Origin: Rhinopithecimicrobium faecis
Lineage (GTDB): Bacteria; Bacteroidota; Bacteroidia; Sphingobacteriales; Sphingobacteriaceae
Assembly: GCA_017942165.1 (NCBI GenBank)
Contig: JAGKSB010000006.1
Coordinates: 124,001-188,000 of the forward strand
Length of the DNA: 64,000 nt
Direction: 5' to 3'
Both the position numbers and the translations under genes were made by a program. Shown here piece after piece: positions 53,550-62,314 of the stretch (positions within the stretch are counted from its first letter, which is position 1; each line of letters begins with the position of its first letter). The notes below the pieces were generated by a model. It ran no database searches and had not been told where the DNA came from. It worked only from the letters and a program-made list of their open reading frames with translations.

Positions 53550-53628
53550 AGATGTATTTTAAATGTTTATTTATAATTTATAAGAAGCGCTTTCTACCTA
53601 AAAAGTGTTCCCTGGTTTTTCTTCAGTG

Positions 53629-54687
53629 TTAGCTATTTTTGATAATCCCAATGCCGGGTCTGCTTGGCAGCATACATTTTCCATCGATCACTTGCATCCC
53701 ATCGAAGATATCATTGCCAATTAAAAGGGCGCCATCTAAATCCGCCCAATCAACAATCGGAGCGAGCTGTGCCGCAGCGGTGATGGCACAGGATGTTTCC
53801 GTCATACAGCCTAGCATGACTTTCATCTCTAAGGAGCGCGCTAGCTCAGCCATTTGCTTGGCTTCCCGCAGCCCTGTACACTTCATCAATTTGATGTTTA
53901 TCCCAGAATATACGCCCTTTAAGCTAGGGACATCTATCAGGCGTTGGCAACCTTCGTCGGCAATGGTTGGTATGGGAGCATGTTCCGTTAGCCAGGCGTT
54001 GTCATCAATTTGCTCCTTGGGCATCGGCTGCTCGAGGAATACGACACCACGCTCAGCAAGCCAATGTGACATCTCTAAAGCCTCTTCCTTATTCTTCCAC
54101 CCTTGGTTTACATCAGCGCATAGAGGCACATCTGTTACCGAACGGATAGTCTCAATAATCATTTTATCCGTTGCTAAACCTAATTTTACTTTTAGAATTT
54201 TAAATTGCTCGGCCTCGGCTACTTTTTTGCGGATTACTTCTTCCGTGTCAATCCCTATGGTGTAGGATGTCGCAGGGATATTCGCAGGGTTGAAGCCCCA
54301 TATTTTATAGAGTGGTTGTTGTAATATTTTACCTATTAAGTCATGTAAAGCTATATCTATTGCCGCTTTTGCTGCTGTATTTTTGGCTTCCACATGATCG
54401 ATATAAGTCAGGATCTCCTCCGTTTGAAAGGGGGAGTTAAATCCCGTAAGATCCAACTTATTTAAGAAGGCCATGACAGACTCTTGGGACTCCCCTAAAT
54501 AGGGAGGCATAGAAGCTTCACCATAACCAATAATACCATCATACTCCAGTTCCGTAAGGATTACTGGCGTGGTGGTACGGGAAAATGAGGCTACCGTAAA
54601 CACATATTTCATCGCTAGGGTATAGGGACGGAAGCGTAGTTTAAATGCGCCGAAATTTTTCGTGATCCATGGGGATGTGCTGCTCAT
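53629..54687 (-). CDS. dipeptide epimerase (L-Ala-D/L-Glu epimerase, enolase superfamily)
   Basis: This enzyme epimerises L-Ala-D-Glu from murein to L-Ala-L-Glu so that it can be degraded. The 352 residues show the muconate-lactonising-enzyme subgroup pattern: the catalytic Lys pair LKVKLG (Lys166 and Lys168), metal ligands in ADVNQGW (Asp192), LEQPM and IADEG, and the last catalytic Lys in NIKLMK. It lies four bases after the NlpC/P60 gene, in the YkfB-like position of a murein-salvage unit. Confidence 0.9.
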   Translation of the reverse strand: MSSTSPWITKNFGAFKLRFRPYTLAMKYVFTVASFSRTTTPVILTELEYDGIIGYGEASMPPYLGESQESVMAFLNKLDLTGFNSPFQTEEILTYIDHVEAKNTAAKAAIDIALHDLIGKILQQPLYKIWGFNPANIPATSYTIGIDTEEVIRKKVAEAEQFKILKVKLGLATDKMIIETIRSVTDVPLCADVNQGWKNKEEALEMSHWLAERGVVFLEQPMPKEQIDDNAWLTEHAPIPTIADEGCQRLIDVPSLKGVYSGINIKLMKCTGLREAKQMAELARSLEMKVMLGCMTETSCAITAAAQLAPIVDWADLDGALLIGNDIFDGMQVIDGKCMLPSRPGIGIIKNS

Positions 54688-54691
54688 AGAA

Positions 54692-55927
54692 TTAATTGTT
54701 ATTAGCGTAATATGAATTTTCTTTTACGGGTTGAATTTGGCTGTCGTGGGCACCGATATAGCGACGAGCAGCAACGACAGTACGCGTTTGGAAATCGTCG
54801 TAATTCTTAGCTTCTTTTAACATGGAATTTACACGTACGGAACCTGCGGAATGGATAAACTGTCCTTCGCCAAGATATAGGGCTACATGTGTTACGCGTG
54901 CATTTTTAGATTTGCTTTTTCCTGCCGCGAAGAATAATAAATCTGCCGGTTTAAGGTTTTTCAAAGCTTTCTCAGCGTCAAAGTTTCCTTCAGAATCTAA
55001 GATGTCAATCTGATCACCTTGTAATACTTGCTGCGAAGCATCTCTCGGGATAATTATACCATTCATAAAAAAGGAAGTTTTCGTAAATCCACTGCAGTCG
55101 ACTCCTTTGACGGAGGTTCCGCCCCATAAGTAGGGGAGACCCATCATGGTCTTTGCTGCAGAGAGGATCCCTTCAGCTGTAAGCTGGCGGGAGGCTATCC
55201 AGGTATCAAAGGGCTGTGCTTCCTTTTTGGGGATAAAGGCTATACGCTGATCCGGGTATTGAACTTCATAAAAAGCCCCTTTGGTGCCTTTTAGAAGCAA
55301 TAAATTGCCATAAACTAAATCGGATACGGACTGACTTTTCGTAGAATTCTCGGAAAATGAATTACCATATGCCTGGGTATACATGACTTTAGGTGCCGCT
55401 TTCCATGCTGTTAATTCAGCTGCGGTCATCGCTGTAATGGAATGCGTATTTACCCAGGAGATATATCCCTCGGGAGTACGTACGCGAAAAAAACCATTTT
55501 CTCGTTGTAAAATATCTACCGTTGTACCTAATATTACTTGCGTTGCCATTTCTGCGGAATGCTCCGGTTGGGTGCGTAAGTTAGCTACTGAAAGCGTTAC
55601 TACGCCCACGGTCTTAGCGCCTACGGAGGCATCAGGTAATAATTGAATGGAAACTTGTGCTGGGATATTTGCCGCTTGCAGGGCTGCAGTAATATAATTC
55701 TTTGCAGAGGCCTCTGTAGTTTCTATCAGATAGATATTTTGTTTGGCATCGGCATTTTTAAGTGCGAGTATTTTCGTTCTTTTATCGGGTGCAAATTGTG
55801 ACTTTGCATGTTGTTGAATTTCTTGGATTTTGTAAAAAGCGGAGGAATCAACTTGTTGAGCGTAAGAATATAACGTTCCAAAAGCAAGGGAAATTGCTGT
55901 TAGAGCGAATTTTAAATTGTTTTTCAT
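54692..55927 (-). CDS. NlpC/P60 cell-wall peptidase with SH3 domain
   Basis: This is a gamma-D-glutamyl-diamino acid endopeptidase-like protein (YkfC type). The 411 residues comprise a signal peptide (1-24), an N-terminal region, bacterial SH3 domains (about 108-165 and about 185-235), and an NlpC/P60 domain. The latter has catalytic Cys278 in GVDCSGF and His347 in VTHVALYLGEG. It is exported and followed by the dipeptide epimerase gene; with the LD-carboxypeptidase at 44883-45953 it would complete murein peptide breakdown. Confidence 0.9.
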   Translation of the reverse strand: MKNNLKFALTAISLAFGTLYSYAQQVDSSAFYKIQEIQQHAKSQFAPDKRTKILALKNADAKQNIYLIETTEASAKNYITAALQAANIPAQVSIQLLPDASVGAKTVGVVTLSVANLRTQPEHSAEMATQVILGTTVDILQRENGFFRVRTPEGYISWVNTHSITAMTAAELTAWKAAPKVMYTQAYGNSFSENSTKSQSVSDLVYGNLLLLKGTKGAFYEVQYPDQRIAFIPKKEAQPFDTWIASRQLTAEGILSAAKTMMGLPYLWGGTSVKGVDCSGFTKTSFFMNGIIIPRDASQQVLQGDQIDILDSEGNFDAEKALKNLKPADLLFFAAGKSKSKNARVTHVALYLGEGQFIHSAGSVRVNSMLKEAKNYDDFQTRTVVAARRYIGAHDSQIQPVKENSYYANNN

Positions 55928-56159
55928 TCCTGATTAGTTTAGGACTAAGATAGGTTAATTTTTAAAAATTATAAAAATAAATAATGATTTTTGAATTATT
56001 TATGCGTAATGCTTGCAAGAACATGCGTTGAATTAATTGGTTTCTTAGTATTATTGTAATATGCTTATATGCTAATCATACTATTTACGTCTAATATTGA
56101 AAGTTTTAGCTATTTTGTAATGCTTTATCTTTAAAGAGCTTATCATTTTTTACTAACTT

Positions 56160-57218
56160 ATGAAATCAAGAAGAGAATTTATTAAGAATGGGCTATTGTC
56201 GGCGGCAACATTGTCTTCCATACCCTATGTTTCTAAAGCTTCCTCGCACTTAATAGCTGCGGAGCAGCCAGAATATGTAGAAAATAGGAAGAAAAAGTCC
56301 CGTAAACCGATTGTTATATCCACTTGGGACTTTGGAATTGCCGCAAATGCTGCAGCTTGGGATATTCTCAAAAATCAGGGCTCCGCCTTAGATGCTGTAG
56401 AAGCCGGTGTGCGTGTTCCTGAAGCTGACCTCAAAAATCTTACTGTAGGAAAAGGGGGATACCCCGATCGTGATGGGCATGTGACCTTAGATGCTTGTAT
56501 TATGGATGCTGAAGGGAACTGTGGTTCTGTGGCCGCCTTAACGCATATCACTCATGCTATTTCTGTAGCGCGAAAAGTAATGGAAAATACTCCCCACGTC
56601 ATGTTAGTGGGCGAAGGGGCCTTACAATTTGCGTTAGCACAAGGTTTTGAAAAGGAAGACCTGCTGACTCCGGAAGGCGAGAAAGCCTGGAAGGAATGGC
56701 TGAAAGAAAAGCAGTATAAGCCTGTGATGAATATAGAAAATAAATCCTTCCCTGTGGAGCGTCTTCCAGGGAATCAATATAATCACGACACCATTGGTAT
56801 GTTAGCAATCGATGCGCAAGGGAATATGGCGGGAGCCTGTACCACTTCAGGCATGGCTTTTAAAATGCATGGCCGCGTAGGGGATAGCCCTATTATTGGA
56901 GCTGGTTTATATGTCGATAATGAAATTGGTGGCGCGACCTCTACAGGCGTTGGTGAAGAGGTAATCCGTACGGTAGGCTCTTTTCTTGTGGTCGAACTAA
57001 TGCGTCAAGGATATAGCCCTGAGGCCGCTTGTAAGGAGGCTGTGGAAAGAATTATTAAGAAAAAACCAGCAATAGCGAAAGAAATTCAAGTAGGTTTTTT
57101 AGCTTTGAATAAAAAAGGTGAATATGGATCTTATGCCTTACAAAAAGGCTTTTCTTATGCCGTTTGTGATGCTGAAAAACAAGATCGATTAATCCCTGGA
57201 AATTATATATTTAAATAA
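56160..57218 (+). CDS. N4-(beta-N-acetylglucosaminyl)-L-asparaginase, Tat-exported
   Basis: This is an Ntn-hydrolase that cleaves the GlcNAc-Asn bond of glycoasparagines; isoaspartyl peptidase activity is an alternative. The 352 residues begin with a strong twin-arginine signal SRREFIKNGLLSAATLSS. The self-cleavage site HDTIGM has the nucleophile Thr211, followed by GACTTSGMAFKMHGRVGDSP and GGATSTGVGE, which bind substrate. Its export and lack of a nearby glycosidase suggest scavenging of host or environmental glycoproteins. A 10-base gap to msrA suggests co-transcription. Confidence 0.9.
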   Translation: MKSRREFIKNGLLSAATLSSIPYVSKASSHLIAAEQPEYVENRKKKSRKPIVISTWDFGIAANAAAWDILKNQGSALDAVEAGVRVPEADLKNLTVGKGGYPDRDGHVTLDACIMDAEGNCGSVAALTHITHAISVARKVMENTPHVMLVGEGALQFALAQGFEKEDLLTPEGEKAWKEWLKEKQYKPVMNIENKSFPVERLPGNQYNHDTIGMLAIDAQGNMAGACTTSGMAFKMHGRVGDSPIIGAGLYVDNEIGGATSTGVGEEVIRTVGSFLVVELMRQGYSPEAACKEAVERIIKKKPAIAKEIQVGFLALNKKGEYGSYALQKGFSYAVCDAEKQDRLIPGNYIFK

Positions 57219-57227
57219 GTTAAGGAT

Positions 57228-57749
57228 ATGAAAGCAACATTTGGAGGGGGATGCTTCTGGTGTACAGAAGTTATCTTTCAAAATACGGAAGGTGTAACCT
57301 CGGTACTGCCGGGTTATATGGGGGGGAAGACTGAAAATCCAACCTATAAGGAAGTCTGTACAGGAACGACAGATCATGTTGAAGTTGTGCAAATAGAGTA
57401 CGATGAGGAGTTGGCAAACTATGAGGATCTCTTGAAAATATTTTTCCGCACACACAACCCTACTACGTTAAACCGTCAGGGGGAAGATGTGGGTACACAA
57501 TATCGCTCGGTGGTATTCTTCCATGATGAGGAACAAGAGATCTTAGCGAAGAATTTTATTGATGAACTCGATGGTGAGGATGTTTTTGAAGATCCTATTG
57601 TAACAGCCGTAGAGCCTGCCGTGAAATTTTGGGTAGCGGAAGATTATCACCATGACTACTTCAACCAAAATCCGCAAAATCCATTCTGTGCTGCGGTAAT
57701 CGCGCCGAAATTAACGAAGTTCTTGAAAACGTATAAAGCTGCTGAGTAA
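57228..57749 (+). CDS. msrA: peptide methionine (S)-S-oxide reductase
   Basis: MsrA repairs methionine-S-sulfoxide in proteins. The 173 residues start directly at the active site: MKATFGGGCFWCTE, with catalytic Cys9. GYMGGKTENPTYKEVCTGTTDHVEVV and the FFRTHNPTTLNRQGEDVGTQYRS region are family hallmarks. There is no signal peptide, so it is cytosolic, and no MsrB domain is fused. Confidence 0.95.
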   Translation: MKATFGGGCFWCTEVIFQNTEGVTSVLPGYMGGKTENPTYKEVCTGTTDHVEVVQIEYDEELANYEDLLKIFFRTHNPTTLNRQGEDVGTQYRSVVFFHDEEQEILAKNFIDELDGEDVFEDPIVTAVEPAVKFWVAEDYHHDYFNQNPQNPFCAAVIAPKLTKFLKTYKAAE

Positions 57750-57777
57750 TACTAGCCACGCCTATAGGCATACTCGT

Positions 57778-57809
57778 GTAGGCGAGTCATGTAGGTGAGT
57801 CATGTAGGT
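57778..57809 (+). repeat. 13-bp tandem repeat between msrA and parC
   Basis: GTAGGCGAGTCAT (57778-57790) is followed by GTAGGTGAGTCAT (57791-57803) and a partial third copy GTAGGT. It is non-coding and lies just before the shared terminator. Confidence 0.8.
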
Positions 57810-57811
57810 TT

Positions 57812-57849
57812 AAAAAAAAAGGTCTTCCCAGGTGGAAGACCTTTTTTTT
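57812..57849. terminator. bidirectional intrinsic terminator between msrA and parC
   Basis: A run of A and GGTCTTCC pair with GGAAGACC and a run of T around CAGGT, effective on both strands. Confidence 0.92.
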
Positions 57850-57853
57850 GACT

Positions 57854-60800
57854 TTAAAATAAGCCCATTTGACCTTTATCGTCAATATTTAAATCTTCGG
57901 GATTAGTAATCTCTAATTTTATCTCCGATTTATCGATTCTTTTTCTCGTGCGTTTAACTTTCGGCTTTTCCTCCGATGATGTCATTTCTGTAGCAGAATC
58001 TTGTTCCTCTTTAGTCTTTGACTCTACGGTTTTTAAGCTGCCAGCATCTTTTGTATCAGTATCTTTTGTGTCAGTATCTTCACTTTCAGTGTTTTCTTTT
58101 TCAGCGTCGGAAGTACTTACGTTTATTGCGTCCACTTTATCGGCAGCGGACTGCATTGCTGAATCTTCTGAATCTTCTGGGGCTTCTGAATCTTCTGATT
58201 CTTCCTCTTGCGGCGCTATAATAGGTTCGGCTTTAACAACTTTTTTAATAGGGTTGATATTTGGATCCCATTCTTCTTCCACTAAGCTTACCTCTTCGGA
58301 GTCTGTAGCTGCTGCAGTCTCTTGAATATTATTTGGCGTTTCTAGGCTATCTTTTTTAAGCGCTAAATCTTGATCCTTAGAAAGGACGGTAATATATTTA
58401 ACGGTATGGAATGACAGTCTATTTCCCTGCGCTTTATACCCTTTAACATCAATGATCTCAGCTAAAGGTTGTTCTATTGTTTCAGGAACTTGCGATTTCC
58501 CTTTCAGTAAATCTAGGCGTACCAGTGGCTCATCCGCATTGGTTAATAAGATAAGTTTCGATTTAGGCTCCTCGTTGATCAGCGATACACGCTTACCAAT
58601 AGGGAGGTCGTCAAACTTAAATCGTTTCACGAAGTAGGTCAAGGTCTTTCCGTCTTGGTGAATGGCGGTATATACATGTGTGGGGTGGAATTTCTCTATA
58701 CGGATCATTTTCTCATCGAAGTGATTCGAGAGGTCGAAGCTTGACAACTCATAAGAGCCATCAGCCATCACAGTAAGAATCTTTTCATCGCCATCAAATT
58801 CACCTAAATATTTTCCACGTTCATCGGCATTTAAGCGCTTCAGAATTTCATCGTACCAAATCTTACGTCCTGCCAATGTAGAGATCCCTTTAGATTTAAA
58901 GGTGATTTTCTTCATCGGATATTTAGAGACTATATTTCCTTGCGAAGCACGTCCTTTAATGGCTATTTCCGCAAAATCCATGTCGAAATTAAGCTTTCTT
59001 AATTTCGTATGAGGCTTCAGCTGGATATTGATAATCTCCGCTTCACCGTTTGGATTGGCGGTAAAATAAAGAACTTTCGACCCCTTAGAGCCATCTTTCG
59101 TTAAGTCATATTCTTTATCACGCGTAACACCTACGACAGCAAAGCGCTTGATAAATGAGGTTCCCGTTGCGCCGTCTTTATAAACCATATTGTAGATGGT
59201 GCGCTCGTCACCTTTCTTAAATACAGCTACATGGATAATATCTTTTCCTACAAATACTTTATCTTGGATTTTGGTGACCATAAACTTGCCGTCACTGCGA
59301 ATAACGATGATATCATCGATGTCGGAGCAGTCGCATACAAACTCATCTTTTTTCATGGATGAACCTATAAATCCTTCCTCACGGTTTACATAAAGTTTGG
59401 CATTCGCTAAGGCTACTTGTGTAGCTTCCACCTTATCAAAAGCACGCAATTCCGTCTTCCGTTCCCTACCTTGGCCGAATTTACTGCGTAAGGATTCATA
59501 CCATTCAATGGTATAATCTACGATATGGCGTAAATGTTTCTTGACTATTTTAATTTCTTCCGCTAAGTTTTTCATCTGCTCATCGGCTTTCTTGAAGTCG
59601 AAGCGCGTGATGCTACTCATCGGTTTGTCAATTAACTTCTTATAATCTTCCGGCACAATAGGGCGGTAGAATTGCTCGAAGAAAGGCGTAAAGAGCTCAT
59701 TTAATACCGTGACAACAGTATCAAAATCTCCAGAATTTTCATAGGCTGCATTTTTGTACATGCCTTCCTGGATAAATATTTTCAATAAAGAAGAGAAGAA
59801 TATTTTTTCTTGAAGCTCGAGCAAGCGGATTTCTAACTCTCTTTTTAGCAGTTCTCTTGTATTGTCTGTATTTTCAATAAGGATGTCATTGACAGACATA
59901 AACTGTGGTTTTTCATTTTTAATCACACAGGTATTCGGTGAAATGGAAACTTCACAGCTTGTAAAAGCATAGAGCGCATCGATGGTGACATCTGGTGAGA
60001 TGCCCGGTGCTAGGTGAACGATAATTTCGACAAACTGCGCCGTATTATCTTCAATCTTTTTAATTTTAATTTTCCCTTTATCGTTGGCTGCAATCACGGA
60101 GTCTATCAGCCCTCCGGTAGTCGTGCCAAAAGGGATTTCTGTAATCGCTAAAGTCTTCTTGTCGCGCTCCTCAATTTTTGCGCGTACACGAATCTTTCCA
60201 CCACGCATCCCCTCATTGTATAAAGACACATCCGCCATCCCCCCTGTTGGGAAGTCGGGAAGAATATTTGGTCTTTCACCACGTAGGGCCTGAATGGAGC
60301 CATCAATAAGTTCTAAGAAATTATGCGGCATAATTTTCGTCGCCAAGCCTACAGCGATCCCTTCGGCACCCTGCGCAAGAAGCAACGGAAATTTAACAGG
60401 TAGCGTAATTGGCTCCCTGTTACGTCCGTCATAGGAAAACTGCCAGTTGGTGGTGTCGGGGTTAAAGACTACGGCATTGGCAAACTTCGATAGTCGTCCT
60501 TCAATATATCTTGGGGCAGCTGCGGAATCTCCCGTAATAGGGTCACCCCAGTTTCCCTGGCAGTCGATTAATAGATTTTTTTGCCCAATTTGAACCATAG
60601 CATCCCCAATAGAGGCATCCCCATGTGGGTGATACTTCATGGTATTTCCTATGACATTGGCCGCCTTATTAAAACGTCCATCATCCATTTCCTTCAACGA
60701 ATGCAGGATACGGCGTTGTACAGGTTTAAAACCATCGTTGATATGAGGTACAGCACGATCTAGGATTACATAGGAAGCGTAATCTAAAAACCAATTTTCA

Positions 60801-60901
60801 TATAAACCATGGAGTGGTATTGTTTGACTTTTATGTCCTTGTTCCGTTTGGGATTGTAATTCTTCGGCACTCTCGTCTGCTTTATTTATCTCGTCGCTCA
60901 T
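57854..60901 (-). CDS. parC: DNA topoisomerase IV subunit A
   Basis: ParC is the DNA-cutting subunit of topoisomerase IV, which unlinks daughter chromosomes. The 1015 residues have the breakage-reunion domain (about 30-480) with the catalytic pair Arg131-Tyr132 in AAPRYIEGRLSKF. The gyrase-type C-terminal beta-pinwheel (about 520-850) lacks an obvious GyrA box (QRRGGKG), which favours ParC over GyrA. The quinolone region reads HPHGDASIGDAM (91-102), with Ala96 where Ser is usual in sensitive enzymes. The last 150 residues are acidic, low complexity and probably disordered, with DTDTKDTDTKD repeats, ending QMGLF. parE is not in the window. Confidence 0.93.
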   Translation of the reverse strand: MSDEINKADESAEELQSQTEQGHKSQTIPLHGLYENWFLDYASYVILDRAVPHINDGFKPVQRRILHSLKEMDDGRFNKAANVIGNTMKYHPHGDASIGDAMVQIGQKNLLIDCQGNWGDPITGDSAAAPRYIEGRLSKFANAVVFNPDTTNWQFSYDGRNREPITLPVKFPLLLAQGAEGIAVGLATKIMPHNFLELIDGSIQALRGERPNILPDFPTGGMADVSLYNEGMRGGKIRVRAKIEERDKKTLAITEIPFGTTTGGLIDSVIAANDKGKIKIKKIEDNTAQFVEIIVHLAPGISPDVTIDALYAFTSCEVSISPNTCVIKNEKPQFMSVNDILIENTDNTRELLKRELEIRLLELQEKIFFSSLLKIFIQEGMYKNAAYENSGDFDTVVTVLNELFTPFFEQFYRPIVPEDYKKLIDKPMSSITRFDFKKADEQMKNLAEEIKIVKKHLRHIVDYTIEWYESLRSKFGQGRERKTELRAFDKVEATQVALANAKLYVNREEGFIGSSMKKDEFVCDCSDIDDIIVIRSDGKFMVTKIQDKVFVGKDIIHVAVFKKGDERTIYNMVYKDGATGTSFIKRFAVVGVTRDKEYDLTKDGSKGSKVLYFTANPNGEAEIINIQLKPHTKLRKLNFDMDFAEIAIKGRASQGNIVSKYPMKKITFKSKGISTLAGRKIWYDEILKRLNADERGKYLGEFDGDEKILTVMADGSYELSSFDLSNHFDEKMIRIEKFHPTHVYTAIHQDGKTLTYFVKRFKFDDLPIGKRVSLINEEPKSKLILLTNADEPLVRLDLLKGKSQVPETIEQPLAEIIDVKGYKAQGNRLSFHTVKYITVLSKDQDLALKKDSLETPNNIQETAAATDSEEVSLVEEEWDPNINPIKKVVKAEPIIAPQEEESEDSEAPEDSEDSAMQSAADKVDAINVSTSDAEKENTESEDTDTKDTDTKDAGSLKTVESKTKEEQDSATEMTSSEEKPKVKRTRKRIDKSEIKLEITNPEDLNIDDKGQMGLF

Positions 60902-61081
60902 TTAATCAATACAATTTTTTAGGGGGCCTAGTCCAATTTTATGGAGTCCTTATTTTGCACCTGTAAAAATACAAAACCATTTGCTCTTATCCCAATCTAC
61001 TGGATACTATTCCCAAATTAACTCGCTAATCATGTTATGTTAAGTAACTGATGGCTTGTAAATTTAGTAATTTTTAAGTTA

Positions 61082-61115
61082 TTTAGCAAAAATGCTAAAA
61101 ATATTAGTAATTTTG
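61082..61115 (+). promoter_or_regulatory. palindromic operator and -7 element of the dinB operon
   Basis: TTTAGCA (61082-61088) and TGCTAAA (61093-61099) form a perfect inverted repeat with spacer AAAA. It covers the position of the -33 element of the -7 box TAATTTTG (61108-61115, an exact TAnnTTTG). A repressor bound here would block transcription. Two copies of TTAGTAATTTT flank the palindrome. The rest of the 60902-61123 gap shows nothing else. Confidence 0.55.
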
Positions 61116-61123
61116 AACAGGCA

Positions 61124-62314
61124 ATGATGGATATGATAAGACAAGAAGAAAAACGATTTATAGCCCATATGGACTTGGATACCTTCTTTGTGTCGGTGGA
61201 GCGTTTGAGGAATTCAAGTTTAGTCGGTAAGCCCCTAATTATTGGGGGTTTTGGGGATCGGGCGGTCGTGTCCACCTGCAGTTATGAAGCACGCGCTTTT
61301 GGTGTACACTCGGCTATGCCCATGAAATTGGCCATGCGCCTTTGCCCTCAGGCAACGGTATTAAAAGGAGATATGGACAGCTATAGTCACTATTCGCGTC
61401 TTGTATCTTCCATTGTGAAGGAAAATGTTCCACTGATGGAGAAGGCCAGTATTGATGAGTTCTATATAGACCTTACCGGTGTTGACCGCTTCTTTGGCTG
61501 CAGTAAATTTATCGCCGAGGTGAAGGAGAAGGTTCGCAAGGAGTCAGGGCTCCCGATATCTTATGCCTTAGCTTCCAATAAGTTGATTTCTAAAGTCGCA
61601 ACAGAAGATGCGAAGCCCGATGGGAAGAAGGAGATTGCCCACGGCCTTGAGCGCGATTATCTCGCTCCCCTAAAGATTGGGCGTATGCCTGGAATCGGAG
61701 AGAAGACCTCCATCCTGCTGCAGCAGATGGGCGTGCATACCATTAAGCTGCTGGCAGATATTCCCGTGCCTATGCTCTATAATCTCTTGGGTAAGAATGG
61801 TGCGGAGCTCTCGCGTAAGGCTAATGGTATCGACCCTTCACCGATTATTCCGTATACCGAACAAAAGAGTATCGGTGCGGAGGAAACCTTTGCACAGGAT
61901 ACTATTAATATGGATTTCCTGCGTGCGGAGTTGCTAAAGCTTGGGGAGCGCCTCTGTTTTCAGCTTCGTCAGCAGAAGAAACTCACAGGCTGTGTGACCG
62001 TGAAATTGCGTTATGCCAATTTCGATACCGTCTCCAAGCAGCTGGTAATTCCCTATACAGCGTCGGATCATATTCTTTTAGCAAAGACGAAAGAGCTCTT
62101 TGGGAAGCTTTATGATAAGCGTCTGCTGATAAGGTTGGTAGGCGTTCGGTTTTCACATTTGGTGCAGGGCAATCAGCAGATAGCGCTCTTTGAGGATACC
62201 CTGGAGTCTGTACGCTTGTATCAGGCAATGGATGAGATCCGTCAGCGTTATGGAGAGCGTAGTTTATACCGTGCTATTACAGCACAAGAACCACGAAATA
62301 AGAAGGGAGAATAG
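61124..62314 (+). CDS. dinB: DNA polymerase IV (Y family)
   Basis: This is a translesion polymerase. The 396 residues include the catalytic motifs AHMDLDTFFVSVERL (about 14-28) and KASIDEFYIDLTG (about 107-119), the helix-hairpin-helix region GRMPGIGEKTSILLQQMG, and the little-finger domain after about 230. Several ATGs lie at the start (61124, 61127, 61133); the first is used here. It abuts the DnaE-type polymerase gene without a gap, which points to a shared mutagenesis function. Confidence 0.93.
   Translation: MMDMIRQEEKRFIAHMDLDTFFVSVERLRNSSLVGKPLIIGGFGDRAVVSTCSYEARAFGVHSAMPMKLAMRLCPQATVLKGDMDSYSHYSRLVSSIVKENVPLMEKASIDEFYIDLTGVDRFFGCSKFIAEVKEKVRKESGLPISYALASNKLISKVATEDAKPDGKKEIAHGLERDYLAPLKIGRMPGIGEKTSILLQQMGVHTIKLLADIPVPMLYNLLGKNGAELSRKANGIDPSPIIPYTEQKSIGAEETFAQDTINMDFLRAELLKLGERLCFQLRQQKKLTGCVTVKLRYANFDTVSKQLVIPYTASDHILLAKTKELFGKLYDKRLLIRLVGVRFSHLVQGNQQIALFEDTLESVRLYQAMDEIRQRYGERSLYRAITAQEPRNKKGE

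Noticed and set aside
58018..58325. Plus-strand Ser/Leu-rich ORFs opposite parC
   Set aside because: They mirror the repetitive acidic tail of ParC.
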